DNA of 45,462 nt, from IMG/VR virus record IMGVR_UViG_3300021590_000001, positions 1 through 45,462 of that record; one strand, given 5' to 3'. This document shows positions 1 to 7,180 of the stretch, piece after piece (positions within the stretch are counted from its first letter, which is position 1; each line of letters opens with the position of its first letter). The stretch is from a virus. Made by a program: the position numbers and the translations under genes. The notes below the pieces were generated by a model. It made no database searches, was not told the origin of the DNA, and saw only the letters and a list, made by a program, of their open reading frames with translations.

Positions 1-214
1 TAACAGGCACAGGCATGCTGTTATATTCCTAGTTGAAGTAACTCCCGAAGCAGCCAAGCAAATCGATGATTTAGTAAAAGAGAGCAAATTCATAGAAGCT
101 TTGAAATTGCTCAAAGCATCAGCTAAGCAGACTTGGTTCCCTGACCAGTATGCAAACCAATTCAGCAAGTCTTGGGAATTAATACCTAATCCGGATCTGG
201 ATCCGTGGTCATAA
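1..214 (+). CDS. C-terminal fragment of an unidentified protein
   Basis: An open frame runs in from the left edge (codons begin at base 2) and ends with TAA at 212-214, giving 70 residues of the C-terminus. The start lies outside the window. The fragment is soluble-looking and mixed alpha/beta, with a short hydrophobic strand (VIFLVEV) followed by a charged helix and a C-terminal tail ending in DLDPWS. I do not recognise the family. Its stop codon overlaps the ATG of the MT-A70 gene by one base, so the two are probably cotranscribed and translationally coupled. Confidence 0.6.
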   Translation, partial: NRHRHAVIFLVEVTPEAAKQIDDLVKESKFIEALKLLKASAKQTWFPDQYANQFSKSWELIPNPDLDPWS

Positions 215-756
215 TGAAATTATATAGAACTATTTATGCTGATCCACCTTGGTGTTTCAGAGACAAACTAGATCCCACAAGGAGAAAGCCATATCCAGAA
301 ATGACAATCGAAGAAATCAAGAAGTTACCAGTAAAGAAGCTTACAGCTGACAAGGCTCATTTGTATCTTTGGTGCGTACATACTCATCTCAAGGAAGGTT
401 TAGAAGTAATGGAATCTTGGGGGTTTCAGTACAAAACTCTTATCGTTTGGAGAAAGCTGACCAAGCATGGGAAGTTATGGTTCGGTATGGGTCATTACTT
501 CCGAGCATCAGTAGAAATATGCTTATTCGGTGTAAAAGGGAATTTGCCTACCAGAACCAAGAATACAAGGAATATTTACGATGCTGTCCGCCCAGATTTG
601 CATTCAGCTAAACCTGACAAAATGTACGAAATAATAGAAGCCAATTCGTACCCACCATATCTGGAGTTATTTGCTCGGAAACAACGAGCAGGTTGGGATG
701 TTTGGGGGAATGAAGTGGCAAGTAGTATAAATTTGGAGGAATTGAAATGTCTTTAG
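214..756 (+). CDS. MT-A70 family N6-adenine DNA methyltransferase
   Basis: Predicted 180-residue class I SAM-dependent methyltransferase of the MT-A70 family, which transfers a methyl group to the N6 of adenine in DNA or RNA. The catalytic DPPW motif is at residues 10-13, right after the first strand (LYRTIYA). The family layout follows: a tyrosine/tryptophan-rich loop (LYLWCVHTHL), a central strand TLIVWRK, and YLELFAR near the C-terminus where MT-A70 proteins carry their ELFAR motif. A GTG at 205 is in frame, but the ATG at 214 overlaps the previous stop and fits the family N-terminus better. In phages such solitary enzymes usually methylate the genome against host restriction. The target sequence cannot be read from the gene. 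Confidence 0.9.
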   Translation: MKLYRTIYADPPWCFRDKLDPTRRKPYPEMTIEEIKKLPVKKLTADKAHLYLWCVHTHLKEGLEVMESWGFQYKTLIVWRKLTKHGKLWFGMGHYFRASVEICLFGVKGNLPTRTKNTRNIYDAVRPDLHSAKPDKMYEIIEANSYPPYLELFARKQRAGWDVWGNEVASSINLEELKCL

Positions 757-1109
757 GATTAAAGTTAAAACAAGAATATAAATCTATGACAGACCGATGG
801 GAACGCGGAGATTTGTACTATCATTTAAAGCAATACATAAGAACATATACAAAATATCCTGTTAAAGCTGGCCTAAAGAAGTATATTTGTACAGTCTTAG
901 CTATTGCTAGAGTGGGCTTGCCTATAACCAGTAGTTTGGTAGCATGGTTGGCTAATGTGAAAATTGATGCAGCACATAGTGAACTGGAGCATTTGACATC
1001 GCTTAACATCGTAGACCCGGTGCCAACCAAAGAGAAATTAAGAAAATACAAGTTAACCAAGGATTTCATAAATGCAGTTTATACCAAATTAAGTGATGTT
1101 AATCGGTGA
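747..1109 (+). CDS. small winged-helix-like protein
   Basis: Protein of 120 residues with no firm family assignment. It starts at an ATG preceded by GGAGGA and overlaps the methyltransferase gene by 10 bases. The central part (about residues 45-95) reads like a winged helix: a helix with AIARVGLPITSSLVAWLA, a second helix DAAHSELEHLTSLNIV, then a short charged wing ending in KLTKDF. That pattern, with a conserved-looking LxxLxxLxIV recognition helix, is common in archaeal transcription regulators, so a DNA-binding role is inferred. No enzyme motif is visible. Confidence 0.55.
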   Translation: MSLGLKLKQEYKSMTDRWERGDLYYHLKQYIRTYTKYPVKAGLKKYICTVLAIARVGLPITSSLVAWLANVKIDAAHSELEHLTSLNIVDPVPTKEKLRKYKLTKDFINAVYTKLSDVNR

Positions 1110-1113
1110 TATT

Positions 1114-1254
1114 ATGACAAAATGTCCTAAATGTGGGAGCACTGAAGTCTACAAGTTAGGAGAGAATTTCGACGGAGAATTCTTCGAGTGCTTAGACTGT
1201 AATTGCCATTTCACTCGCTACTATGATGGCAAAACAGAGATATGGGATAGTTAA
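1114..1254 (+). CDS. 46-residue zinc ribbon protein
   Basis: Short gene with ATG at 1114 and TAA at 1252-1254. It has CPKC at residues 4-7 and CLDC at residues 26-29, separated by an 18-residue beta-rich loop, which is a classical zinc ribbon. A tail FTRYYDG with aromatic residues follows. The fold resembles TFIIS/TFIIB-like ribbons that bind nucleic acid or protein partners. It sits 4 bases after the preceding gene. The function is unknown. Confidence 0.65.
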   Translation: MTKCPKCGSTEVYKLGENFDGEFFECLDCNCHFTRYYDGKTEIWDS

Positions 1255-1270
1255 GCAGAGGAGGGATAGC

Positions 1271-1594
1271 ATGAAAATTTTTATAGCTCATTCTTTAGGC
1301 TTGACAAATAAAGCCATTAAATATGCTGTAGCTTTGGAAGCTGAAGGCTGTGAGACATATGTTCCTGGAAGAGATACTCCTCAGAATTTGCCAGCTGAAG
1401 AAGTATACAAAAGGAATGTCGATGCTATAAGGAATGCTGATGAAATCCATGTGATCTGGGACGGTGCCAGCTACGGCACAATATTTGACATAGGAGCAGC
1501 TTATGCTCTGAACAAACCTATCTTAGTGGTGTATGTTAAGCCTCGAACCTGGTATTCTCATCTTAGAAAATACGAGGGAAACTTACTGCGTTAA
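1271..1594 (+). CDS. nucleoside 2-deoxyribosyltransferase-like protein
   Basis: Protein of 107 residues starting at ATG 1271, behind the ribosome binding site GAGGAGGG. It begins with a Rossmann-type strand (KIFIAHS) and later carries AIRNADEIHVIWDGAS and TIFDIGAAYALNKPILVV. This pattern belongs to the nucleoside 2-deoxyribosyltransferase/DUF4406-like superfamily: a nucleotide-binding loop near the N-terminus, then an acidic residue followed by a Gly-Ala helix. The catalytic Glu of true deoxyribosyltransferases appears here as Asp (FDIG), so base-exchange activity is uncertain. It could salvage or modify deoxynucleosides, or bind a nucleotide signal. It lies in the same operon as the AAA+ ATPase. 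Confidence 0.6.
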   Translation: MKIFIAHSLGLTNKAIKYAVALEAEGCETYVPGRDTPQNLPAEEVYKRNVDAIRNADEIHVIWDGASYGTIFDIGAAYALNKPILVVYVKPRTWYSHLRKYEGNLLR

Positions 1595-1603
1595 TTCAAT
1601 AGC

Positions 1604-1804
1604 ATGGAGATGATTATGATTGATGGTGTTCCAATAGTGATTGAGAAACGTTACAATCGAATTCTGATTAAATGGCTACCTTGCCCAAATGTATTGTTTG
1701 CTGAGAACATTGCTCGGAAATTCCTTGAAAGCTTAAAAGAAGTGTTGGACGGAGACTACTCCGAAATCATCCTCTACGTTTATCCAGAAGTAAACGACAC
1801 TTAG
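1604..1804 (+). CDS. hypothetical protein, 62-66 residues
   Basis: Small gene between the deoxyribosyltransferase-like gene and the AAA+ ATPase. Three in-frame ATGs (1604, 1610, 1616) are possible starts. The one at 1616 has GGAG six bases upstream and is perhaps the true start. The product is alpha/beta: strands IVIEKRYNRILIKW and IILYVYP flank a helix. No motif or family is recognised. Confidence 0.5.
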   Translation: MEMIMIDGVPIVIEKRYNRILIKWLPCPNVLFAENIARKFLESLKEVLDGDYSEIILYVYPEVNDT

Positions 1805-1807
1805 AGG

Positions 1808-2515
1808 ATGGCTATGCCGTGGTATAAAAAACAGCGTAGACAATCAACGAGGTTTCCTAAAGATCTCTTCGATGTTATAGTAGGCTATGAAGATGTTAAG
1901 AAAATTCTATTAAAAACTTTGAAGAGCAAGAAGCCTGTCCATGCACTATTAGCTGGAGTGCCTGCTTCAGCTAAGTCATTGTTCCTCTCTGAGATACAAC
2001 GCCTTCCCTCCTCCTATTTCCTTTTAGGAGGCAAGACTACTAAAGCAGGTTTAGCTTGGATTCTGAGCAGGTACAAGCCTAAATATTTGCTTATAGATGA
2101 ATTAGACAAAATGCCTAGGAGAGAAATGACTGTGTTACTCTCCCTTATGGAAACAGGCTTGGTCAAAGACGTTAAGTACAGGAAGGAAATCGAAGTGGTT
2201 CTGAATACAAAAGTGTTTGCTGCTTGTAATTACGACGATGCTATACCTGCAGAGCTTAAATCACGCTTCTACTTGAAATTCTACTTTAAGCCATACAGTC
2301 TAATTGAATTCAAAGAAGTTGGAACTAAAGTGTTGATTAACAGAGAAGGAGTCAAAGCCAGTTTAGCTAGTTATATAGTCAACCGAGTATCTGAGTTTAC
2401 ACGCGATGTCAGAGTCTGCATAGGAATAGCCAGAATAGCTGAGAGACGGAGCGATGTAGATTTCATAGTGGATTCTCTTAGAAAGTACAAGAAGTTTGAT
2501 TGGCTTTCAAAGTAA
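1808..2515 (+). CDS. AAA+ ATPase, RuvB-like
   Basis: AAA+ ATPase of 235 residues. Walker A is GVPASAKS at about residues 50-57 and Walker B is LLIDELDK at about 94-101. A sensor-1 Asn is probably in FAACNYDD, and an arginine-finger region is at ELKSRF. The C-terminal helical domain (RVSEFTRDVRVCIGIARIA) is in the sensor-2 position. The small size and the LAGVPASAKS/LLIDELDK pattern resemble RuvB-like and MoxR/MCM-related AAA+ proteins of archaea and their viruses. The likely role is Holliday-junction branch migration or helicase loading. It is the only DNA-translocase candidate in the window besides the terminase, since no MCM or DnaB is visible. It is the last gene of the left rightward cluster, before a hairpin terminator. 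Confidence 0.75.
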   Translation: MAMPWYKKQRRQSTRFPKDLFDVIVGYEDVKKILLKTLKSKKPVHALLAGVPASAKSLFLSEIQRLPSSYFLLGGKTTKAGLAWILSRYKPKYLLIDELDKMPRREMTVLLSLMETGLVKDVKYRKEIEVVLNTKVFAACNYDDAIPAELKSRFYLKFYFKPYSLIEFKEVGTKVLINREGVKASLASYIVNRVSEFTRDVRVCIGIARIAERRSDVDFIVDSLRKYKKFDWLSK

Positions 2516-2552
2516 GCATACAATATGCTTTTCAGACGTATTGAGTATGCTT
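2514..2552. terminator. hairpin between convergent genes
   Basis: AAGCATA (2514-2520) pairs perfectly with TATGCTT (2524-2530) around a 3-base loop and runs into four T residues. A second copy, GTATGCTT at 2545-2552, can pair with AAGCATAC as an alternative longer-range stem. The element lies exactly between convergent genes ending at 2515 (plus) and 2551 (minus), so it probably terminates both transcripts. Confidence 0.5.
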
Positions 2553-2847
2553 AAAGTGCCAAATAGAATTCTTCTATGCCTGTTTCTCCTGTGCTCAATG
2601 TGGCTTTCACAGTGAATGTCCATAAGCCAGATGCAGCATCTTCAGGTATTTTCCACTTCATTTTGTAAACTCCAGTCTCTTCTTTTACTAAATCACTTAA
2701 GCTCAGAGTAGTTTCTGTTTCCCCATTGGGTTTTTTGATTGTGATAGTCAAGCTGACAGGGTCAACTTTGTTTCCGCTGTCGTCTTCTATAGTTATTCTT
2801 CTACCGTATGTTTCTCCCTTGTGCCATACTTGTTTTTCCTCACTCAT
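2551..2847 (-). CDS. Ig-like beta-sandwich virion protein
   Basis: Protein of 98 residues, predicted all-beta. The order is GRRITIEDDSGNKVDP, SLTITIKKPNGE, TGVYKMKWKIPEDAASGLW, TFTVKATLSTGETG. The motif TGVYKMKWKIPEDAASGLWTFTV is typical of Ig-like/MG2-type domains seen in phage baseplate and upper-baseplate-like proteins. Its ATG overlaps the TGA of the large fibre gene upstream, and GGAGGT precedes it. It is therefore translated after the fibre, as a probable fibre accessory or host-attachment domain. Confidence 0.6.
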   Translation of the reverse strand: MSEEKQVWHKGETYGRRITIEDDSGNKVDPVSLTITIKKPNGETETTLSLSDLVKEETGVYKMKWKIPEDAASGLWTFTVKATLSTGETGIEEFYLAL

Positions 2848-5504
2848 TCGATTACCTCCTCTGTTGAAATAGCAACAGGCTTAAATTCTTGAGTAGCTAT
2901 CTTGACAGGCAAAAATTCAGTCAGAATTAGTTTGAGAATTTTAGCTATTAAGCTTATTAACGTTATGACATCTAGAAGCTGTATTTGATCTTTGACTACT
3001 AATTCTTTGTGGGCGAGAATTTGTTCAGATAATTTCAGAGCATCACGTACAACCTTTACTATCTGGATTATTTGTACAGTGTCAGTTAAGCCTATTTGAT
3101 CTGCTATTATGAAAAGCTTGCTGGCTATTACAGATTCCAGTAATGATATTTGATCTTGAACTTTGAAGATTTTATTTCTTAAAACTGCTTCGCTCAACGT
3201 TACAGAATCCTGAATTAAGAAGTTTTTATGTCTTAAAATTTCTTCTAGTAAGGAGATACTATCTAATATAGCAAAAACTTTTTTATGCCTAAGAACTGAA
3301 TCACTAAGTGAAATGTTGTCAGAAACAATTTTGAGTATTGTTTTAATTACGTTAACTAAATCGGAGAGGGAAATGCCATCTGAGACTGCGAAGCTTTTGC
3401 CTCTGATGATTTGCCCAGTTAATTGTATTACATCAGGAATTGTCAACATTTTGTACGTCAAAATTTCATCGGAAAGCCCAATGTTGTCTATTACAGTTTT
3501 AAGTATTCCCTTTAGCACAGTTATTGCATCTGAAATTGAAATTGAGTCGGTGACTGTCAATGATTTGTCTCGTAAAACTTGTTCTGCACTTATTTGAATT
3601 AAGTCTGAAATTGTAAGGTTTTTGTCAATGATAGCTTGGTCTGTTAATTCAATGCTGTCGGTTACTGTTTTAAAAATCTGTTTGATTACATTTATGAGGT
3701 CGCTTAACAATATTGTATCAGGAATAACAAATGATTTATCACATAAGATTTCGTCTAATAATTGCATTGTATCGGTTACACTGAATACTTTGTGTGTAAA
3801 GATTGAATCTGAAGCATTTATTAAATCGGTTATTGAAAATGATTTATCCCGAAACAGCTGCTCTGAAAGGCTTATCAAGTCTGAGATCGTTACGGGCTTG
3901 TTTCTTAAGATTTGCTCAACAAGCTGAATTAAATCTGGAACTTTAAGGATTTTGTCGCTAAGAACGAAATCTGAAAGGTTTATTGAATCTGTTAGATCAA
4001 ATATCTTGTTGCGCAAAATCTGATCTGAAACACTCATTTGGTCTGAAATGATTAAGGATTTGTTTCGCAGTATCTGGTCAAGTAATTGTATAGCATCTGC
4101 AATTCCAAGAGTTTTGTCTCTAAGCATAGAATCAATCGCATTGATTACATCTGTAATTGTGAATGTTTTATGTCCGAGAGCTTGGTCAGATGCGCCTATT
4201 GAGTCGTTTATAGTCAAGGTTTTATGGCGGAGAGCAGAGTCGGAAAGAGAAACTGAATCGGTGACTGTAACCTCGATTGCCCCGGCTTCAGCTGTGTAAG
4301 TGCAGTAAATACTCATTTTATATGCGTAAAAAACTGCGGGATTCCACGGGTCTGGCCAAGAATTATAAGTAACCGAGGGTTGTATGCCCATCTTATCATC
4401 TTCGGTGTCGGTGTCATAACGCAAAAAAAGACAATTCGAGCTAGTTGGAATGTATTTTCCCCATATACACAGCCAATAATCCACATTTTCCAGAGAAGGT
4501 TTCGGAGTCGGGAAGTTGAGGGTATTCCACTGGTGTGTCGTCGAAGCGTTTATTTCCTCCGTTCCCGCTACTAAAGAATTATCACTCTTTTTGTATAAAG
4601 CACATTTAATTGGGTCTGCGGCATCTCTGTGGCAGTAAATTGAAATTGAATCTGCAGTTCCTTGTTCGGGGCATGTATACCAAGAACCATAAATAGTATC
4701 AGGTCCACCAGTGACTTCTGAGGCTCCTATTGTTTCGTATCCAAACGTTGGGTCTATCGTAACAGGATAAACAGCTTTTTCCAAAAACTCCTGTGGAATT
4801 GTAACCGTCAACAAGCCTTTAGCTTCATCAACATGCAAGTCGCACCAAGTTGTGTTTCCAGCAGAATCAGTTGCTTTTGGACGGTAAATGTGGAATGCCT
4901 TTCCAGTCCTATACTTTTCAGCGTCAGCTTTGTTTCTATGCATGTTGCCTTTTGTAGCGTGATAAACAGCGTAGGAGCCAACGACTTCAGGCGGACGGAA
5001 AACAACAACTACTCCATCTTTAACAGCATAAGTTTCAGTAACTTCATCATATTCATCTGAATTCAATTCTTCAGTCAACGGCGGTTGATAATAAAACTTT
5101 AATCCCTTCGTCTCTATCCTAAAATTGAAAGAGTTAGTCGGCGGTTTCTCTTTTAATATAGCTTCAAACTCTAACCCGCCAAGCTCATTCTGAATAAAAA
5201 CATGTTCTTTATTGCCGATTCTCACTTTTCTTTCCTTTTTGTCTACTGGATAAACTTTAACTGTGAACCAGTCGCCTTCCCAGACTATATAGTTGTTTTC
5301 TTCGTCAAACTTTAACTGTTTAGCTGTTGTTCCTATAGGAAGTTTGATGTAGCATTCTCCAAGCCAGCGTTTAAGTAAGCATTGAGGCTTGAATTGTATA
5401 GTTTCTGTTGGATCACCTATGCAGACTTCATCATTGCTGTGAGTAAAAAAACGGTAGGCTTTTTTCCCTTTAACCTTTTGTAATCTAAGTCTGTTAGTTG
5501 ACAT
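2844..5504 (-). CDS. large repeat-containing tail fibre protein (886 aa)
   Basis: Large virion protein. The N-terminal ~400 residues are beta-rich and include an AVYPVTIDPTF motif near residue 240, which recurs in phage structural proteins. A carbohydrate-binding-like jelly-roll segment follows, around residues 250-405. From about residue 410 to 850 the protein is built of roughly twenty copies of an imperfect 20-residue unit with consensus xIxDxIxLSDxILRxKxF. The units lack Cys or Pro and predict alternating short strands and helices. The last ~30 residues are hydrophobic then acidic. With the Ig-like gene downstream and the GDSS structural gene upstream it forms a leftward cluster separate from the main tail operon. 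A receptor-binding fibre or long spacer is the best guess. The repeats could also vary in copy number. Confidence 0.7.
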   Translation of the reverse strand: MSTNRLRLQKVKGKKAYRFFTHSNDEVCIGDPTETIQFKPQCLLKRWLGECYIKLPIGTTAKQLKFDEENNYIVWEGDWFTVKVYPVDKKERKVRIGNKEHVFIQNELGGLEFEAILKEKPPTNSFNFRIETKGLKFYYQPPLTEELNSDEYDEVTETYAVKDGVVVVFRPPEVVGSYAVYHATKGNMHRNKADAEKYRTGKAFHIYRPKATDSAGNTTWCDLHVDEAKGLLTVTIPQEFLEKAVYPVTIDPTFGYETIGASEVTGGPDTIYGSWYTCPEQGTADSISIYCHRDAADPIKCALYKKSDNSLVAGTEEINASTTHQWNTLNFPTPKPSLENVDYWLCIWGKYIPTSSNCLFLRYDTDTEDDKMGIQPSVTYNSWPDPWNPAVFYAYKMSIYCTYTAEAGAIEVTVTDSVSLSDSALRHKTLTINDSIGASDQALGHKTFTITDVINAIDSMLRDKTLGIADAIQLLDQILRNKSLIISDQMSVSDQILRNKIFDLTDSINLSDFVLSDKILKVPDLIQLVEQILRNKPVTISDLISLSEQLFRDKSFSITDLINASDSIFTHKVFSVTDTMQLLDEILCDKSFVIPDTILLSDLINVIKQIFKTVTDSIELTDQAIIDKNLTISDLIQISAEQVLRDKSLTVTDSISISDAITVLKGILKTVIDNIGLSDEILTYKMLTIPDVIQLTGQIIRGKSFAVSDGISLSDLVNVIKTILKIVSDNISLSDSVLRHKKVFAILDSISLLEEILRHKNFLIQDSVTLSEAVLRNKIFKVQDQISLLESVIASKLFIIADQIGLTDTVQIIQIVKVVRDALKLSEQILAHKELVVKDQIQLLDVITLISLIAKILKLILTEFLPVKIATQEFKPVAISTEEVIE
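3000..4290 (-). repeat. tandem 60-bp / 20-residue repeats within fibre gene
   Basis: The DNA encoding the C-terminal half of the fibre repeats with a period near 60 bases. On the plus strand each unit shows a degenerate core like AAATCTGAAAT...TTTGTCTCTTAAAAT. Units differ at many third positions, so the array is old rather than a recent expansion. At several points the 20-residue register is broken by a 12-16 residue insertion (for example INVIKQIFKTVTDSI), giving a superperiod of longer units. Confidence 0.75.
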
Positions 5505-5524
5505 ATCTGAAGCTCCAGTGAGAA

Positions 5525-6067
5525 TTAGCTGAATGTTATTTGCAGTTCAAGCGTCCAAGTTTCACCGGAGGCTTTGGTTCCTTTGTCAGCAACTTTGCGG
5601 TTCAAGTTTTTCCCTGTGTCATCGGATGCATTGACAACTGTAAATTCCTGCCAGGAGAAATTAGCATCGTCTCCACCGAATGTTGCTCTCCATATTGCAG
5701 TTTGATTGCTTTTCTGAGGATATCCTGTGTCCATGGCTTTGTATGCTTTATTTGTTCCTAGAAGCCCTGTTTGTGAAGCGTCTTCTGCTGAACTTGAGTC
5801 TCCGACTCCCAAACGTGCATTTGTATTATCCCATAAAGTCGGCGAGCCTAAGCCGCAGATTATGTCAATTAGCTCTTCTAATCCTTCATTTAAAGCTACG
5901 TTTCCTTCATGTACGCTTATGTCTGGCTTTATTCCGAATCGTTCAATTATTTTGTTTATTGATGCACCGTTCCTCAGAGCATTATAAACTTCTTTAGAAG
6001 CTTTGCCCCAGTTGTACCTTGTCCAGCGAGCTTTCCAAGGGCCTAATTTTTCATTTACAGTTTTCAT
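5525..6067 (-). CDS. virion structural protein with LGVGDSS motif
   Basis: Protein of 180 residues. The helical N-terminal third (KARWTRYNWGKASKEVYNALRNG) is followed by NTNARLGVGDSSSAEDASQTGL, a WRATFGGDDANFSW segment, and a C-terminal beta region with LNRKVADKGTKASGETWTL and a final TLELQITFS strand. This combination, with LxVGDSSxAExxxQTGL and a closing TWTLxVxITxS strand, is recognisable in many phage structural proteins found near tail or fibre genes. The start ATG has AAAGGAGCTGGG upstream and a TATA box about 50 bases away. It is the first gene of the leftward fibre cluster. Confidence 0.7.
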   Translation of the reverse strand: MKTVNEKLGPWKARWTRYNWGKASKEVYNALRNGASINKIIERFGIKPDISVHEGNVALNEGLEELIDIICGLGSPTLWDNTNARLGVGDSSSAEDASQTGLLGTNKAYKAMDTGYPQKSNQTAIWRATFGGDDANFSWQEFTVVNASDDTGKNLNRKVADKGTKASGETWTLELQITFS

Positions 6068-6200
6068 TTTCCCAGCTCCTTTTCTTTGTCTAATATCATT
6101 ATGGATCTTTCTTTAATAAACTTTGCACTGAATGTCTTAGAATATATTTATATATAAGTTTAATACTAATGTATATGTAAATATACAAAGGGTGATCAGC
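6068..6200. promoter_or_regulatory. divergent promoter region
   Basis: Very AT-rich gap between divergent genes. On the minus strand TTTATTAAA (6120 down to 6112) lies about 50 bases before the ATG at 6067, with the Shine-Dalgarno AAAGGAGCTGGG in between. On the plus strand TTTATATATAA (6147-6157) lies about 45-50 bases before the ATG at 6201, with GGTGAT at 6191-6196. Both fit archaeal TATA spacing to a start about 26 bases downstream plus a leader of roughly 20 bases. The small RHH gene next door is an obvious candidate regulator of this region. Confidence 0.5.
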
Positions 6201-6392
6201 ATGCCTGGCAAAGGAAAAACAGCTGTTTTGATTGTTGTACCAAATGATTTACTTGAAGACTTCAGGAATACAATAAACCGAGTATTAGGAGGTAAAAAAG
6301 GAGACTTAAGCAAAGCAGCATGCGAAGCCTTCGAAATGTGGATCAAGAAGAAGAAAATCAAAACAGCTGTTTATGAAACTGTACAGATGTGA
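6201..6392 (+). CDS. ribbon-helix-helix DNA-binding protein
   Basis: Protein of 63 residues starting at ATG 6201, with GGTGAT at 6191-6196. The layout fits a ribbon-helix-helix repressor: a strand TAVLIVVP, helix DLLEDFRNTINRVLG, a Gly-rich turn with basic residues, and a second helix LSKAACEAFEMWIKKKK. Such proteins dimerise to insert a two-stranded ribbon in the major groove. It is the first rightward gene after the divergent promoter and may control it. Confidence 0.6.
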   Translation: MPGKGKTAVLIVVPNDLLEDFRNTINRVLGGKKGDLSKAACEAFEMWIKKKKIKTAVYETVQM

Positions 6393-6678
6393 AATATGTT
6401 CAAGAAAAGGAGGGATAGGAATGTTTGCACCCACTTGTTTAGACTGTAGAGCCGTAATGAAAAAAGTAAAGACTGGAATAAGCGTAATAGTGGTCAAGCA
6501 AGGCTGCGGTTTAGAATATGTGCCTGACGACGTGCTGTACTTGCTTAGGGGAGACATCTATGAATGCCCTATGTGCGGACGCAAAGTGATAAGCGATTAC
6601 GGAAGCAAAATCAACCCTGATATAGAAGCCATTACAAATGCTATGAAAGGTGAGTATGTAGTTGCAGAAATCGAGTAA
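6373..6678 (+). CDS. zinc-binding protein
   Basis: The frame encodes CEIC (residues 6-9), CLDC (22-25) and CPMC (65-68), so at least one zinc site is likely. Two starts are possible. ATG 6373 keeps the CEIC/CLDC pair but has no ribosome binding site. ATG 6421 has GGAGGG about seven bases upstream and gives an 85-residue product with CLDC and CPMC as the only pairs. The middle (ISVIVVKQGCGLEYVPDDVLYLLRGDIYECPMCGRKV) reads like a ribbon with a two-strand hairpin. Function is unknown. It overlaps the RHH gene if the early start is used. Confidence 0.55.
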   Translation: MKLYRCEICSRKGGIGMFAPTCLDCRAVMKKVKTGISVIVVKQGCGLEYVPDDVLYLLRGDIYECPMCGRKVISDYGSKINPDIEAITNAMKGEYVVAEIE

Positions 6679-7180
6679 AGGAGAGCGCAGAGATTTTCCT
6701 CAGTGGAAAGTAGACTTAGTCTATATAGCTCAAGACGGTGTATGCACTAAGTGTGGCGGTACACTAGCGTATGGTTTTCATAGGCACCACAAAGACGGTA
6801 ATCCTCACAACAATTCTATAGACAATTTGGAATTGCTCTGCGCTGAATGCCATAGAGCTACTCTTGGAGACAAATACAAAGCCCATGTAGAGCAAGAGAG
6901 ACGAATTCTAGAGAATCTTAATAAGCTTATTGAATTAGGCTTCGAGGGCAAGTTAAGCGGTGCCAATATGGAGAGGCTCCTGGAAGCTATGACGTTAAGC
7001 CTCAAAGTAAGCAGGCAAATAAATGAGTTAGACAAAGGGATAGAGTATCCGTCTCCGTGGCTTGTGTTCGGCCAGCGCCAAGGGGAGTTAGCCAGAATAA
7101 CTGAAGCCTACTTAAATGGCCTAAGAGAAGGAATAAAATTAGCTGAGGCTGCTAAGGATGGGAAGCAGGAAAGCAATTGA
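6662..7180 (+). CDS. HNH endonuclease
   Basis: Nuclease of 172 residues, using a TTG start at 6662 that overlaps the upstream gene by 17 bases. The N-terminal ~70 residues hold an HNH domain: zinc pair CTKC at 28-31, the HRHHKDGNPHNNSIDNLELL core, and CAEC followed by His. This is the canonical beta-beta-alpha metal nuclease. The C-terminal 90 residues are helical and charged (KVSRQINELDKGIEY, LNGLREGIKLAEAAK). HNH proteins in tailed viruses often help terminase cleavage or act as homing nucleases. Here the location inside the replication operon, away from terminase, argues for a free-standing or homing role. Confidence 0.8.
   Translation: MQKSSKGERRDFPQWKVDLVYIAQDGVCTKCGGTLAYGFHRHHKDGNPHNNSIDNLELLCAECHRATLGDKYKAHVEQERRILENLNKLIELGFEGKLSGANMERLLEAMTLSLKVSRQINELDKGIEYPSPWLVFGQRQGELARITEAYLNGLREGIKLAEAAKDGKQESN

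Noticed and set aside
3313-4299. Plus-strand open frames opposite the fibre repeats
   Set aside because: They follow the 60-base periodicity of the minus-strand gene, lack ribosome binding sites and look like antisense shadows.
6137-6361. Minus-strand frame opposite the RHH gene
   Set aside because: It crosses the TATA elements of the divergent promoter and has no ribosome binding site; the plus-strand frame has GGTGAT and an RHH pattern.
6662-7180. HNH gene as part of a group I intron or intein
   Set aside because: It is a complete free-standing frame in a tight operon, and neither polB, radA nor terL shows an insertion.
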